Origin: CALBPI01 sp039821605
GTDB lineage: Bacteria; Pseudomonadota; Gammaproteobacteria; Steroidobacterales; Woeseiaceae
Assembly: GCA_039821605.1 (NCBI GenBank)
Contig: JBCBNV010000004.1
Coordinates: 248,001 to 312,000, forward strand
Direction: 5' to 3'
DNA length: 64,000 bases
Position 1 is the first letter of the stretch. Each line of letters starts with the position of its first letter. The notes under the pieces are model-generated. The model made no database searches and had not been told where the DNA came from. It saw only the letters and a list, made by a program, of their open reading frames with translations. Below, piece by piece: positions 25,404-34,738 of this stretch. Both the position numbers and the translations under genes were made by a program.

Positions 25404-26675
25404 CTAACGCGCTGCGCCCGACACGAGGTCGCAGTAGCGCGGCATGCTGTCGCACCAGCTCGCTGGCTCGCTCACCGATTGGTCGTTGCGCACGCGTCGG
25501 AATGCCGCGGTGTGCAGATAGAGCTCACGCCGCAGCTCGTTGAGATAACCCAACGGGCGGTGTGGCTTCGTCCCGTGCCAGGGGTTGAAGCTCAGCGCGT
25601 CACACATCGCATTTTGCTCGGCCGAGTCGAACTGCTGGCGTGGGAACTGGATCCGCGCAACGGGCACGAACGGCGCGTCCTTCTCGGACCACACGACGGT
25701 CGTGTCCTGGATCGGCATGCGGGCATCGGGGTCGCGCACCTGCACCATGAATTGGTAGCAGGCATCGCGGTCGCGCATGAGCTTTTTCATGGCCGAGCGC
25801 AGAAAGTTGGGCGTCGTACGGTCGATGCCCTCAACTTCGTATGCCTCGCAGGGCTTGGCCGAGAACTTGATCTGGTGCGGCCCCAGTTGATACGCCGACA
25901 TGCTGAAGTATTGCGTCGACAACGGCGTCGAAGGCGCCTTCTTGCGTGACTTGAGGCCCAGGTAGAGTTCGCGCAGGCGCCACTTGAACGGGTTCAGATA
26001 ATGCTGCCCAAGAAAGTAGGTGAACGGCTTGCCGTCCGCGGTCAGTTTCTCGAGCTCGCGGTAGCCCGAGACCGAGCGGATGAAGAACGCGGGCGAGTCG
26101 ACCATGAGGAAGTCCTGCGTGCGTCCGGCCAATAACGGCGGCAGCAACTGCTCGCCGGGAACGTCCATGACCTTGACGGCCATCCCGCGCGCATCGGGCA
26201 GCGTGTCGTCGCGGCTCGGTACGGTGCCGTTCGAGTATCGCACCCAGGCCTGGTAGGTCGCAGGCTTGGCAAACAGGCCGTGGTTGTAGCGCGACTCGAT
26301 ATCAAAGACCTCGAACTCGGCGCGCAGACAACCATGCGGTTTGGCATGCGCGTCCCGCTGGTACTCGGGTGTGCGGTAATTGTTGAGGAAGCGCCGCACG
26401 GACTCGACGATGGCCGCCGTGTCCGCGACACGATTACGGCGGTCCTCCTCCGTCTTGTCGACGAGGTCGGCGTCGGGGTCGCCGATGGCCGCCGAGATCA
26501 TCTGGTAGCTGAACACACCGACGAACAGCACGATGTAGCAGGCCGCGATCACGGCCAGCCACTTGATGACGCCGCGTACCTTGCGCCAAAGCCAGCGCAG
26601 CGCGCGCCCGAGGTCTTCGACTAGGTGCGCGAGGTCGTGAAACACGTGAACGAGCCGCCGCCACCAACGCCTCAT
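25404..26675 (-). CDS. Membrane-anchored catalase-family haem protein
   Basis: Haem protein of the catalase superfamily, 423 residues, most like the small divergent (y4iL-like) group and not true catalase. A basic N-terminus and one membrane helix (about 40-65) place the domain in the periplasm. KPHGCLRAEFEVFD carries the position of the distal histidine, FAKPATYQAWVRYSNG is the family's conserved core, and RRELYLHTAAFRR near the end supplies the proximal tyrosine. Relatives of this group can act on lipid hydroperoxides; here the substrate is unknown. ATG 26675 overlaps the stop of the RoxA-like gene (ATGA), so it is the last gene of a three-gene operon. Confidence 0.85.
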   Translation of the reverse strand: MRRWWRRLVHVFHDLAHLVEDLGRALRWLWRKVRGVIKWLAVIAACYIVLFVGVFSYQMISAAIGDPDADLVDKTEEDRRNRVADTAAIVESVRRFLNNYRTPEYQRDAHAKPHGCLRAEFEVFDIESRYNHGLFAKPATYQAWVRYSNGTVPSRDDTLPDARGMAVKVMDVPGEQLLPPLLAGRTQDFLMVDSPAFFIRSVSGYRELEKLTADGKPFTYFLGQHYLNPFKWRLRELYLGLKSRKKAPSTPLSTQYFSMSAYQLGPHQIKFSAKPCEAYEVEGIDRTTPNFLRSAMKKLMRDRDACYQFMVQVRDPDARMPIQDTTVVWSEKDAPFVPVARIQFPRQQFDSAEQNAMCDALSFNPWHGTKPHRPLGYLNELRRELYLHTAAFRRVRNDQSVSEPASWCDSMPRYCDLVSGAAR

Positions 26676-28927
26676 TGCCGGTACCCCGGCCACTTCACAT
26701 TGATGCAATGCGGTTTCGATCCCGGATCGGGGCGCTCGCCGTCGCTGTGCACCTTGAGGTACTCGAGAATGGCCATGCGCTCGCCCTCCGAGAACTGCCT
26801 GCAGTAGCCGGGTTTTCCAGGGATCGCAAACCCAATGACGCCATCGCCGCAGAGCCCGTCGTCGAATTCGTGGCCCAGGTTCGAGTTACCCGTGACGCGG
26901 GTATCAAATTCAAATGCCCCCTTGAATTTCGAGACTTCGAAGCCCAGCGTGCGCGGGTCGAACTCCTTGCGGCCCAGGTAGAACACGGCATCGCGTTCCT
27001 CGGCGGGCAGCAGCAGCTGGTAGATGCTGGGAACCGACCCGTTGTGCAGGTAGGGCGCCGTGGCCCAAATGCCCTCGAGCGGACGCGGGCGGTAGGCGTA
27101 CCAGGCCACGGGGTTGTCGATCTCGCCGAAGCCGTCGAGGTCTGAGACGCCGCGCTCGTGCTCGGGTCGCGGTGTGTAGCCCGAGCGCTCCATGAGGTCC
27201 CAATCGCGATACTGCTGCAGCCGTGCCTCACCGCCCAGGTAGCGCAAGCCGGTCGCGAATGGCGTCTCCTTGGGGTCGTCGAGGCAGTACGGGTCCTTCG
27301 GGGCCTCCTCGCAGGTTGGCGGCAGGTTGGTCTTGAGGATGGGGTTGGCTTCGGGCGAGTTGGCCAGCTCGAAGATGCTCGAGATGTCGTAGCGCAGGTT
27401 GATCATGTTGAGCGCCGACGTCGGGTCCGTGCCGATGTAGTCGAGCGGGATGTGGATCATTTCCCAATAGTCCGCGCGCTCACTCTGGTCGGCGTAGCCG
27501 TCTTCGTTGTTGTGCAGGGGCAGGTAGGATTGGCCCGCATCACTGATCGCCGTGCTGGCCCGCTTCTCGGTGCCAACGCCCGAAATGTTCGGGTGTTTGT
27601 TTGCCGCGATGAGCGACTTGAGATCGCCGTCCGGCGCTGTGACGTAGGGTCCGTGACAGGTCTGGCAGCTGTGGTGTTTGGCCGTCTGGCTGTAGTCGAC
27701 CTTGCCATTGACGGCCTTTTGCGGAAAGGGGCCGTGGCAGGTCTGGCACGTGGCCTCGAAGATCTCGCGGCCCTTCTCGACGAGGTCGTCATCGATAGTA
27801 CCGAACAGGTCCTCGGGCCAGGTCGGCGGCTTGAGGTTTTGCAGCGTTGTCTCGATGCAGTGCTGCTCGGCGAGCATCACGCTGTGATCGAACAGCCCGC
27901 CCGCGGTGCGCAGGTCGATGCGCGCGCGCGTGCCGAGCGCTTCATTGACGTTACGGGCCATTGCCTGGCGCACGGATCCCATCCACTGCACCCAGTCGAA
28001 GGCCCAGATGTCCCAGGTGTGCGGGTAATTCACGGGCGCGTTGGCGATGCGGTAGTTTTCGGGCGTGATGTAGTCGCCGAACACGGTGTTGGCGATGCGA
28101 CCCAGGCCGTCGGTGCGGCCATAGCCTTCAGTCGTCGGGTACAGGAACAGGTTGTAACGCGCGTAGCCCAGCGCCTCGCCGATCGATTGGCGCACCTGCT
28201 TCTTGAGCGCCTTCTTGGCCGCCTTGTATTCCTCCCTGGGTACGTCGGCGAGCACCTTATTCGCAAAGCGGTTGAACTTGAACGGATTGATGTAGGTCGA
28301 GGTCATCGACACGATCGAGTAGGCCACGAACTGAGTGGGCTCGAGCGCGGGCAGCGCATGCCCACCCGGGCTGCCGTCGACGACGATCGCCGTGCCCTTG
28401 TAGGTCATGTGCCCCGAGTGGCAGGCTGCACAGGACACATCGAGGATGCGACCGCCGCGTTCCTCGTCCTCGTGCCACGTGAGTCCGACGGGCAGGTCGT
28501 AGGGGTTGCTTGGATTCTGGCGTGTCGGGTCGTAGACGTAGCCGATGGCTTCCATGTACTGGCGTGTCATGAGCTGCTTCTTGCCGAACGGCCGCTCGAG
28601 GTTGGCCACCCAGTCGTACTGAATGCCGAAAAAGTCGGTGCCCTGCGGCATGCGGTAGTAGATCTGGCGCTGGTGGTCGCACCAGCCCTGGTAGCTGGGC
28701 TCAGGCTCGCCCGTCTCCGGGTTGACGCAGATGTTCTCTTCGCTGGGGTTCAAGTAGCGGTAGGCCGTGATCTCCTGGTGCTCGGGGATGCCGAGGTAGT
28801 TGGAGAGGTACCAGAGCCCGCCGACGGCCAGCATGATGATCAGGCAGATCGTGACGCCGATGCCGATGAGCACGCGCTTCCAGGTAAACATACGGCGCAG
28901 CCGCGAGAAGAAGCCGCGGACACTCAT
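26672..28927 (-). CDS. Membrane-anchored multihaem c-type cytochrome, RoxA/di-haem peroxidase-like
   Basis: Periplasmic multihaem oxidoreductase, 751 residues, anchored by one N-terminal helix (about 17-42). Three haem c motifs are present: CAACH at 166-170, CQTCH at 394-398 and CQTCH at 421-425. The C-terminal block RPRPLEGIWATAPYLHNGSV near residue 630 is the hallmark of the MauG/di-haem peroxidase group and of the rubber oxygenase RoxA family; length and W-rich middle (TWDIWAFDWVQW near 304) favour RoxA-like. RoxA itself has two haems, so the third motif is unusual. It overlaps the SMP-30 gene before it and the catalase-like gene after it by 4 bases each. Substrate unknown. Confidence 0.82.
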   Translation of the reverse strand: MSVRGFFSRLRRMFTWKRVLIGIGVTICLIIMLAVGGLWYLSNYLGIPEHQEITAYRYLNPSEENICVNPETGEPEPSYQGWCDHQRQIYYRMPQGTDFFGIQYDWVANLERPFGKKQLMTRQYMEAIGYVYDPTRQNPSNPYDLPVGLTWHEDEERGGRILDVSCAACHSGHMTYKGTAIVVDGSPGGHALPALEPTQFVAYSIVSMTSTYINPFKFNRFANKVLADVPREEYKAAKKALKKQVRQSIGEALGYARYNLFLYPTTEGYGRTDGLGRIANTVFGDYITPENYRIANAPVNYPHTWDIWAFDWVQWMGSVRQAMARNVNEALGTRARIDLRTAGGLFDHSVMLAEQHCIETTLQNLKPPTWPEDLFGTIDDDLVEKGREIFEATCQTCHGPFPQKAVNGKVDYSQTAKHHSCQTCHGPYVTAPDGDLKSLIAANKHPNISGVGTEKRASTAISDAGQSYLPLHNNEDGYADQSERADYWEMIHIPLDYIGTDPTSALNMINLRYDISSIFELANSPEANPILKTNLPPTCEEAPKDPYCLDDPKETPFATGLRYLGGEARLQQYRDWDLMERSGYTPRPEHERGVSDLDGFGEIDNPVAWYAYRPRPLEGIWATAPYLHNGSVPSIYQLLLPAEERDAVFYLGRKEFDPRTLGFEVSKFKGAFEFDTRVTGNSNLGHEFDDGLCGDGVIGFAIPGKPGYCRQFSEGERMAILEYLKVHSDGERPDPGSKPHCINVKWPGYRQ

Positions 28928-29985
28928 GACTGGCCACCGAAGTCGTACTGGCTGCCGTCAAAATTGAGCGGCAGGCCTGCGATGGCACTCGGCATCGAGA
29001 TGAGGGTGCCCGACGCCCCACAGGTGATGTAGGCCGTCTTGAGGTCAGGTCCGCCAAAGCAGATGTTCGAGGGCATTGGGCTGAAGCTGCCGTCCGGCAT
29101 TTTGATCTCCACAAACTCGACGCCGCCTTTGGGCGAAACCACAGATATGCCGCCATTGCTCATGGGATTGGCGCCGTCGGGCAGCATCGTCGCGACGTAG
29201 ACGTTATCGTCCGAGTCCACGGCGATGGAGTCGGGCATCGCCTGGCCAGGCAGGTCGGCCGTGAGCAGGTACGAACCGTCGGTGACATTGGCCTTGTTGT
29301 AGTCGATCTTGCCTGGGCCGGACAGCTCGAAGTAGATGATGCGCCGTTCGTAGGTCAGTGCGACGAACAACTTGCTGCCGTCCTTCGACAATGCGATACC
29401 GTTGCTCGAGTTAACGGGGTAGGCCATCTGCGTGATCCTCGAGCCATCGGCGGCGGCGTAGTAGATGCCGGTCACGTCCTTGTCGGTTGGGCGCTGCTTG
29501 CCGAAGTCTGAAAACCAGACGCCGCCCTGCGCATCGACAACGAGGTCGTCAGGGCCGCGCAACGGGAAGGGTGGCTTCCAGGCGCCCATGGCGGGCCAGC
29601 CACTCTTCTTATCGCAGCTTGTGTAGAGGTCCGTGACCGCGCTTGTCTTCGGGTTGAAGCGTTGCAGCTTGCCGCCCGCGTAGTTCGGGGGCTGGTCGCC
29701 ACCTATCCAGAGCGCCTGCGTCGACGGTAATACGATCGGAATCCATGAGAAACCGCCAGAGTTGGCGATGTAGAGGTCGCCGTCGGGGCCCGCTGCGAGC
29801 CCGTTGGGGCTGCCGGGCACGTCTACGACCTTCTCGGGCAAACCACCGCCAACGGGCAGCCGGGACAGGCACTGACTCTTGAGTTCAACGAACAGAATAC
29901 TGCCGTCACTGCAGTGTACGGGGCCTTCCGGATAGCCGAGACCACTGGCCAGGACCTCGATGGCCCCGTTATCGAGCGTCGTCAT
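28924..29985 (-). CDS. SMP-30/gluconolactonase-like hydrolase
   Basis: Six-bladed beta-propeller of the SMP-30/LRE family, 353 residues, probably a lactonase or related hydrolase that uses a divalent metal. Visible motifs are GLGYPEGPVH with the metal-binding glutamate, PNGLAAGPDGDLYIANSGG, SSNGIALSKDGSKLFVA (metal-binding asparagine), MPDSIAVDSDDNVYVA (metal-binding aspartate) and NICFGGPDLKTAYITCG. There is no signal peptide, although the next two gene products are membrane-anchored. ATG 29985 has a strong GGGGGAC site. It is the first gene of the operon and overlaps the RoxA-like gene by ATGA. Confidence 0.88.
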   Translation of the reverse strand: MTTLDNGAIEVLASGLGYPEGPVHCSDGSILFVELKSQCLSRLPVGGGLPEKVVDVPGSPNGLAAGPDGDLYIANSGGFSWIPIVLPSTQALWIGGDQPPNYAGGKLQRFNPKTSAVTDLYTSCDKKSGWPAMGAWKPPFPLRGPDDLVVDAQGGVWFSDFGKQRPTDKDVTGIYYAAADGSRITQMAYPVNSSNGIALSKDGSKLFVALTYERRIIYFELSGPGKIDYNKANVTDGSYLLTADLPGQAMPDSIAVDSDDNVYVATMLPDGANPMSNGGISVVSPKGGVEFVEIKMPDGSFSPMPSNICFGGPDLKTAYITCGASGTLISMPSAIAGLPLNFDGSQYDFGGQS

Positions 29986-30015
29986 TGACGTCCCCCTTCA
30001 ATTGACGCCTTTTGG

Positions 30016-31452
30016 TCAGGCGCTTTGCGCGTGTTCTTCTTCTTGCAGGTGCTTGCGGATGCCACCGACGAGCGGTGCCGCAAGTGCGTCGTTCCTGGTG
30101 ATGCGCAGCACGTTGTCAACGAACAGCGCGGGTGTCAGGTACGGATTGATTGCGGTCGCCTGCTCGACGGCCTTTCTTGCGCCATCTACATCCCCCAGTT
30201 CACAGCGGGCGTTCGCAATCAGGAAATAGTTGTGGACCCAGCCGGGCTGACCACTGAGGCTCTTCTCGGCGAGCTCGATGGCCGCCTCGTGCTCACCGAG
30301 CCGCTCCCGGGCAAAGCCCATGAAGTTCTGCCAGTAGGGCATCGACGGGTGATTGGGCGCCGTCGACATGTTGTCATCGAGAATCTGAATAGCCTCGTGT
30401 GCATCCTTGTCGCTGCCCGTCAACGCAAGCAACAGACCCAGGTAGCCGCGTGCGGTGAGGTTGAGTGGCGCGCGCTCGACGACCCGGCGCAGCGCCCGCA
30501 GTGCGCGTCCCTTCTCACCCAGGTTCTGGAAGACCACGCCGGCGTTCTCGAGTACATCGATGTCGTTGGGTGCCTGTTCGAGAGCCTTCTCGATCTGGTC
30601 GCGCGCTTCGGTCGCGCAGGCCTCGTAGTCGGGGCAGATGCGCACGGTCATCTGCTGGGCCAGCAACATGGCCAGGGCGGCACGGGCGCTCGCGTACTCG
30701 GGTTCGAGCGCCAGCGCCTGCCTCAAATAGTCGCAGGCCTGCAGGATGGCCTCGGGCGTAAACTTGGTAAGCCAGAAGTGGTAGGCCTTCTGCGCGAGCC
30801 CCCAGGCGTCGAGCTGGGGTTCGGGCTGGGCGCCCGCAAACAGCGTCTCGGCAAGGCGAACTTCGCCAAGCACGGCGCCGACGATGCAGCGTGCGATGTC
30901 CTGCTGCACATCGAACAGGTCTTCAAGCTCTCGGTCGTAGGTCGTCGCCCAGATCTCGTTGTCGTGCTCGACATCGGTGAGCTGGGCGATGACGCGGATC
31001 TTGTCCCCGGCGCGCGCGAGACTGCCCGAGAGGATGTAGCGCGAGTTGAACTGGCGGGCGACGTCCTCTAGGTTGGCCTCACCACTCTTGAAGCCGAAGG
31101 ACGTCAGACGCGAGCTCACGCGAATATTGGGCACCATCGTGACGTGAGCGATGACCTCGGAGGTGATGCCTGATGCGAGGAATTCATCCTCATCATTCTT
31201 TGAAAGCGCCTGGAAAAGCAGCACAGACAGTGAGTAGCGCCGTTCGCCGACGGCGTCCGTCCCAGTAAAATTGGTCAGTGCAGGTTTGCCGGACTCGGCA
31301 TCCGCATCCTTCTTGAGGGTGCTGACGCTTTTTGAGAGGACAAAGCGAATCCCCCCATACGCCAGGCCGACGATCACTGTCAGCGCTGCGACGGCAGACA
31401 GGACAGACTCGTTTGCGGCGAGCCAGTCGGTGAGCTGGCGTAGGATTTCCAC
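30016..31452 (-). CDS. Membrane protein with FlgO/TolB-like domain and TPR repeats
   Basis: Protein of 478 residues: one N-terminal membrane helix (about 17-37), a TolB/FlgO-like domain (SLSVLLFQALSKNDEDEFLA, then SGITSEVIAHVTMVPNIRVS and YILSGSLARAGDKIRVIAQL), then TPR repeats to the end. The same domain order follows adenylate cyclase or DNA-binding domains in proteins that resemble CadC/cyclase TPR regulators, but no catalytic or DNA-binding domain is present here. It is probably a scaffold or sensor. It lies just downstream of nothing else on its strand and is divergent from the flavoprotein gene (97 bases). Confidence 0.75.
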   Translation of the reverse strand: MEILRQLTDWLAANESVLSAVAALTVIVGLAYGGIRFVLSKSVSTLKKDADAESGKPALTNFTGTDAVGERRYSLSVLLFQALSKNDEDEFLASGITSEVIAHVTMVPNIRVSSRLTSFGFKSGEANLEDVARQFNSRYILSGSLARAGDKIRVIAQLTDVEHDNEIWATTYDRELEDLFDVQQDIARCIVGAVLGEVRLAETLFAGAQPEPQLDAWGLAQKAYHFWLTKFTPEAILQACDYLRQALALEPEYASARAALAMLLAQQMTVRICPDYEACATEARDQIEKALEQAPNDIDVLENAGVVFQNLGEKGRALRALRRVVERAPLNLTARGYLGLLLALTGSDKDAHEAIQILDDNMSTAPNHPSMPYWQNFMGFARERLGEHEAAIELAEKSLSGQPGWVHNYFLIANARCELGDVDGARKAVEQATAINPYLTPALFVDNVLRITRNDALAAPLVGGIRKHLQEEEHAQSA

Positions 31453-31549
31453 GGCGTCTTTAAGTTATTCTGCGCGAGCCAGTATAGGGACTGGTCTTGG
31501 CCGACGCCAATGACGGCAAGGCCTCAGCGTGGTGCGCACGGGGAGCAAC

Positions 31550-32947
31550 ATGGCCACAGCATCGATCGAGACGGACTATCTTATTGTCGGCGCGGGCGCC
31601 GTAGGCATGGCCTTTGCCGACGTGTTGCTCAGCGAAAGCGATGCCGACATCGTGATCGTCGACAGTCATCACCAGCCCGGTGGCCACTGGAACGATGCTT
31701 ACCCGTTCGTCCGCCTGCACCAGCCCTCGGCGTTTTACGGTGTCAGTTCACGGCAACTCGGCAGCGGCAAAGTCGATGCCGTGGGGCTCAACAAGGGGCT
31801 CTACGAACTTGCGACGGGCGCGGAGGTCCGCGCCTACTTCGTCGACGTCATGCAACAGCAGTTCCTGCCCAGCGGTCGCGTGCGGTTCTTTCCGATGTCG
31901 GACTACCGGGGTGACGGCCAATTCGTCTCCCGGCTCACAGGCGAGACGCATACCGTCAAGGCCAAACGTCATGTCGATGCCACCTGGCTCAAGACGTCGG
32001 TGCCCTCGACGCACACGCCGTCATTCTCGATTGCTGACGGGGTCCGTTTCGTAACGCCAAACCAGCTGCCCGGCATCACGCAACCACCGAGCCAGTTCGT
32101 CATCGTGGGCGGCGGCAAGACCGGCATTGATACGGCGATCTGGTTGCTCGATCAGGGCGTCGACGCAGCGCGTATTCAGTGGATCATGCCCCGCGACGCC
32201 TGGCTGCTGAATCGAAAGAAGACGCAGCCGGGAATCGAGTTTTTCGAGCACTCGATCGGCGCGCAGGCCGATCAGATGGCGGCAATTGCCGCGTCGTCGT
32301 CGATCGAGGACCTGTTCGACCGGCTCGAGGCCGCCGGCGTGATGCTGCGCATCGACCGCAATGTGCGACCTGAGATGTTCCACGGTGCGACGGTCAGCGA
32401 GGCCGAGGTTGACGCATTGCGTCAGATTGAGGGCATCGTGCGTATGGGTCGTGTTTCTGACATCTCCCCGGGCAAGATTGTGCTCGACGGCGGCACGCTC
32501 GATGTCGATCCCGCGGCGGTCATCATCGATTGCTCGGCGCGCGCCATTCCGAATACGAAGATCAAACCCGTATTCGAAGGCGACACGATCACGCCGCAAA
32601 CCGTTCGCGCCTACCAGCCCGTATTCAGCGCCGCGTTCATCGCCCACATCGAACTCGCCTACCGCTCCGATGCCGTGCGCAACCAGTACTGCAGCGTTGT
32701 GCCGTTGCCCGATTCGCTGCCCGACTGGCTGCACATGACGGCCATCAACAGTGCCAACCAGTTCCGCTGGTCGCAGGAGCCCGAATTGCGGCGGTGGCTG
32801 CGCGCCAATCGACTCGACGGCTTCGGCAAGATCGCGTCCGAGATTCCGAAGGACGACATGGAAAAGCGCGCCGTTGTTCAGCGCCTGCGCGAAAACGCGG
32901 CTCCGGCCATGGCCAACCTCCAGCGGCTGGCGGCCGCAGCAGGCTGA
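31550..32947 (+). CDS. FAD/NAD(P)-binding oxidoreductase
   Basis: Flavoprotein of 465 residues with two dinucleotide folds. The FAD site is at the N-terminus, YLIVGAGAVGMAFADVLL, and is followed by DSHHQPGGHWNDAYPFVRLH, a motif typical of flavin monooxygenase-like proteins. A second fold starts at FVIVGGGKTGIDTAIWLLD near residue 185. The rest shows no signature that fixes a substrate. ATG 31550 is preferred over GTG 31529 because GGGGAGCAAC precedes it. The DUF429 gene follows after 5 bases, so the two are likely cotranscribed. Confidence 0.85.
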   Translation: MATASIETDYLIVGAGAVGMAFADVLLSESDADIVIVDSHHQPGGHWNDAYPFVRLHQPSAFYGVSSRQLGSGKVDAVGLNKGLYELATGAEVRAYFVDVMQQQFLPSGRVRFFPMSDYRGDGQFVSRLTGETHTVKAKRHVDATWLKTSVPSTHTPSFSIADGVRFVTPNQLPGITQPPSQFVIVGGGKTGIDTAIWLLDQGVDAARIQWIMPRDAWLLNRKKTQPGIEFFEHSIGAQADQMAAIAASSSIEDLFDRLEAAGVMLRIDRNVRPEMFHGATVSEAEVDALRQIEGIVRMGRVSDISPGKIVLDGGTLDVDPAAVIIDCSARAIPNTKIKPVFEGDTITPQTVRAYQPVFSAAFIAHIELAYRSDAVRNQYCSVVPLPDSLPDWLHMTAINSANQFRWSQEPELRRWLRANRLDGFGKIASEIPKDDMEKRAVVQRLRENAAPAMANLQRLAAAAG

Positions 32948-32952
32948 GCGGT

Positions 32953-33690
32953 ATGTTCTACGGCGTCGACGGCTGCCCGGGCGGCTGGATCGGCGTCGGC
33001 CTTGACGCAGCGGGCGCGTCGCGCACGCGCCTCGCGGCGAGCTTTGCGCAACTCATGGCGGCGCTTGAATCACCGGCGCGCGTACTCGTGGACATGCCCA
33101 TCGGCTTACCCTCGGAGCGCGTTCCGCAACGCCTGTGCGATACCGCGGCGCGACGCCTGCTGGGTCGGCGCGGGTCGTCGGTGTTTCCCGTGCCCTCTCG
33201 CGCTGCCCTGGCGGCGCATGACTATCTCGAGGCTTGTGACATCAATGCGGCTGAGCTTGGGCGCCGGCTCTCGAAGCAGACCTGGAACATCACGGGGAAG
33301 ATTCGTGAGCTCGACGACTACCTGGCGACCGCGACACTGCGGTGCCCTGTGCAGGAAATGCACCCTGAGGTCGCCTTCGCGGTGCTCAATGGTGGCGTGG
33401 CGCTCGCCGACAGCAAGAAGACGCCGGCCGGGCGGGAGGCGCGCCTGGCGCTGCTTCGCGAGCATGCGCCCGATGCAGAAGAAATCGCATCAAAGGTGAG
33501 ACAAGACCACACTCGGCGACAGGTGGCCGACGATGACATTCTCGACGCTCTCGTCGGCGCCGTCACGGCCCGCTTCGACGCCGCGCTCGAGACCCTGCCG
33601 GAGACACCGATCCACGACGATCGCGGGCTGCGCATGGCGATCATGCAACCGCCACGCGCGCTCATGGTCGAAGCCCGGCACAGACAATAA
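32953..33690 (+). CDS. DUF429 protein
   Basis: Soluble protein of 245 residues belonging to DUF429, a family with an RNase H-like fold and no settled function. The N-terminus MFYGVDGCPGGWIGVGLD is characteristic, followed by VLVDMPIGLPS, the block RGSSVFPVPSRAALAA and QEMHPEVAFAVLNGG near residue 140, plus DDILDALVGAVTA near the end with conserved acidic residues. The start is the ATG 5 bases after the flavoprotein stop; a longer frame upstream only overlaps that gene. Cysteine synthase follows after 18 bases. Confidence 0.85.
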   Translation: MFYGVDGCPGGWIGVGLDAAGASRTRLAASFAQLMAALESPARVLVDMPIGLPSERVPQRLCDTAARRLLGRRGSSVFPVPSRAALAAHDYLEACDINAAELGRRLSKQTWNITGKIRELDDYLATATLRCPVQEMHPEVAFAVLNGGVALADSKKTPAGREARLALLREHAPDAEEIASKVRQDHTRRQVADDDILDALVGAVTARFDAALETLPETPIHDDRGLRMAIMQPPRALMVEARHRQ

Positions 33691-33708
33691 GACAGCGGAG
33701 ACAATGAC

Positions 33709-34668
33709 GTGATCTACAACAACATCCTCGAGACCATCGGCAGGACGCCGATTGTCCGCATCAACCGCCTCGCGCCCGACCATGTGACGATGTACGTGAA
33801 GGTCGAGGCCTTCAATCCGATGTCGTCGGTCAAGGACCGACTGGCCTACGCCATCATTCTCGATGCCGAAAAGCGCGGGGTCCTCAAGCCGGGGCAGACC
33901 GTGGTCGAGGCCACCTCGGGCAACACGGGCGTGGCGCTGGCCATGGTGTGCGCGGCGCGCGGGTACCCGTTCGTCGCGGTCATGGCCGAGTCGTTCTCCA
34001 TCGAGCGACGCAAGGTCATGCGCGGCCTGGGCGCCAAGGTCATTCTGACGCCTGCCGCCGAGCGCGGTACGGGCATGGTCAAGAAGGCGCAGGAGCTTGC
34101 CGAGGCGCACGGCTGGTTCTGGGCCAGTCAGTTCGAGAATCCCGCCAACCCCGCGTTTCACCGCGCGACCACGGGCCCGGAGATCCTCTCGGACTTCGCC
34201 GACAAGCGCCTCGACTACTGGGTCACCGGGTGGGGTACAGGCGGCACCATGACGGGTGCGGGCGAGGTCATCAAGGCCGCACGTCCCGATATCCAGATTG
34301 TCGCCACGGAGCCGGAGGCAGCACAGCTTCTGGCCGGCAAGGCATGGCAGCCGCACAAGATCCAGGGCTGGACGCCCGACTTCGTGCCTGGCGTGCTTAA
34401 CCGCGAGATTTTCGACGCGCTCATTCCCGTGACCGACGACGAGTCGATCGCCACGGCACAAGCGCTTGCCCACAACGAAGGCATCTTCACGGGGATCTCG
34501 GGTGGCGGCACGTTCGCTGCGGCGCTCAAGGCGGCCAAGGACGCGCCCGAGGGTTCGGTGTTGCTCGCCATGCTGCCCGACACCGCGGAGCGCTACCTCT
34601 CGACGCCGCTGTTTGCCGACGTTGCCGAGGGTTCCGACGACGAGTGGCTCACGACGCTAAGCCAATAA
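33709..34668 (+). CDS. cysK: Cysteine synthase (O-acetylserine sulfhydrylase)
   Basis: PLP enzyme making cysteine from O-acetylserine and sulfide, 319 residues. Lys42 in SSVKDR binds PLP, TSGNTGVALA binds the substrate carboxylate, and GTGGTMTGAG binds the cofactor phosphate. Size and motif order match CysK; CysM cannot be fully excluded without a tree. The start is GTG at 33709 (an ATG at 33704 is out of frame), with AGCGGAG upstream. It is the last gene of the flavoprotein-DUF429-cysK run; a stem-loop follows 12 bases after its stop. Confidence 0.93.
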   Translation: MIYNNILETIGRTPIVRINRLAPDHVTMYVKVEAFNPMSSVKDRLAYAIILDAEKRGVLKPGQTVVEATSGNTGVALAMVCAARGYPFVAVMAESFSIERRKVMRGLGAKVILTPAAERGTGMVKKAQELAEAHGWFWASQFENPANPAFHRATTGPEILSDFADKRLDYWVTGWGTGGTMTGAGEVIKAARPDIQIVATEPEAAQLLAGKAWQPHKIQGWTPDFVPGVLNREIFDALIPVTDDESIATAQALAHNEGIFTGISGGGTFAAALKAAKDAPEGSVLLAMLPDTAERYLSTPLFADVAEGSDDEWLTTLSQ

Positions 34669-34680
34669 GTCTGGTCATGC

Positions 34681-34710
34681 GAAGGTCCGGCGCCGCGGTG
34701 TCGGACCTTC
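34681..34710. terminator. Stem-loop after cysK, possible terminator without U-tract
   Basis: GAAGGTCCG and CGGACCTTC form a perfect 9-bp stem with a 12-base GC-rich loop, 12 bases after the cysK stop. No run of T follows, so if it ends transcription it is not a classical intrinsic terminator. It may instead stabilise the 3' end. Confidence 0.5.
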
Positions 34711-34738
34711 GACCGCCTGTTGCCGTTAGAATGCCCCG

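Noticed and set aside
27158..29032. 624-codon plus-strand frame opposite the RoxA-like gene
   Set aside because: It is an antisense shadow; the minus strand carries three haem motifs and family blocks, the plus frame none.
32530..32952. Extended start for the DUF429 gene
   Set aside because: The extra 141 codons overlap the flavoprotein gene in another frame and are arginine/alanine-rich; the family N-terminus begins at 32953.
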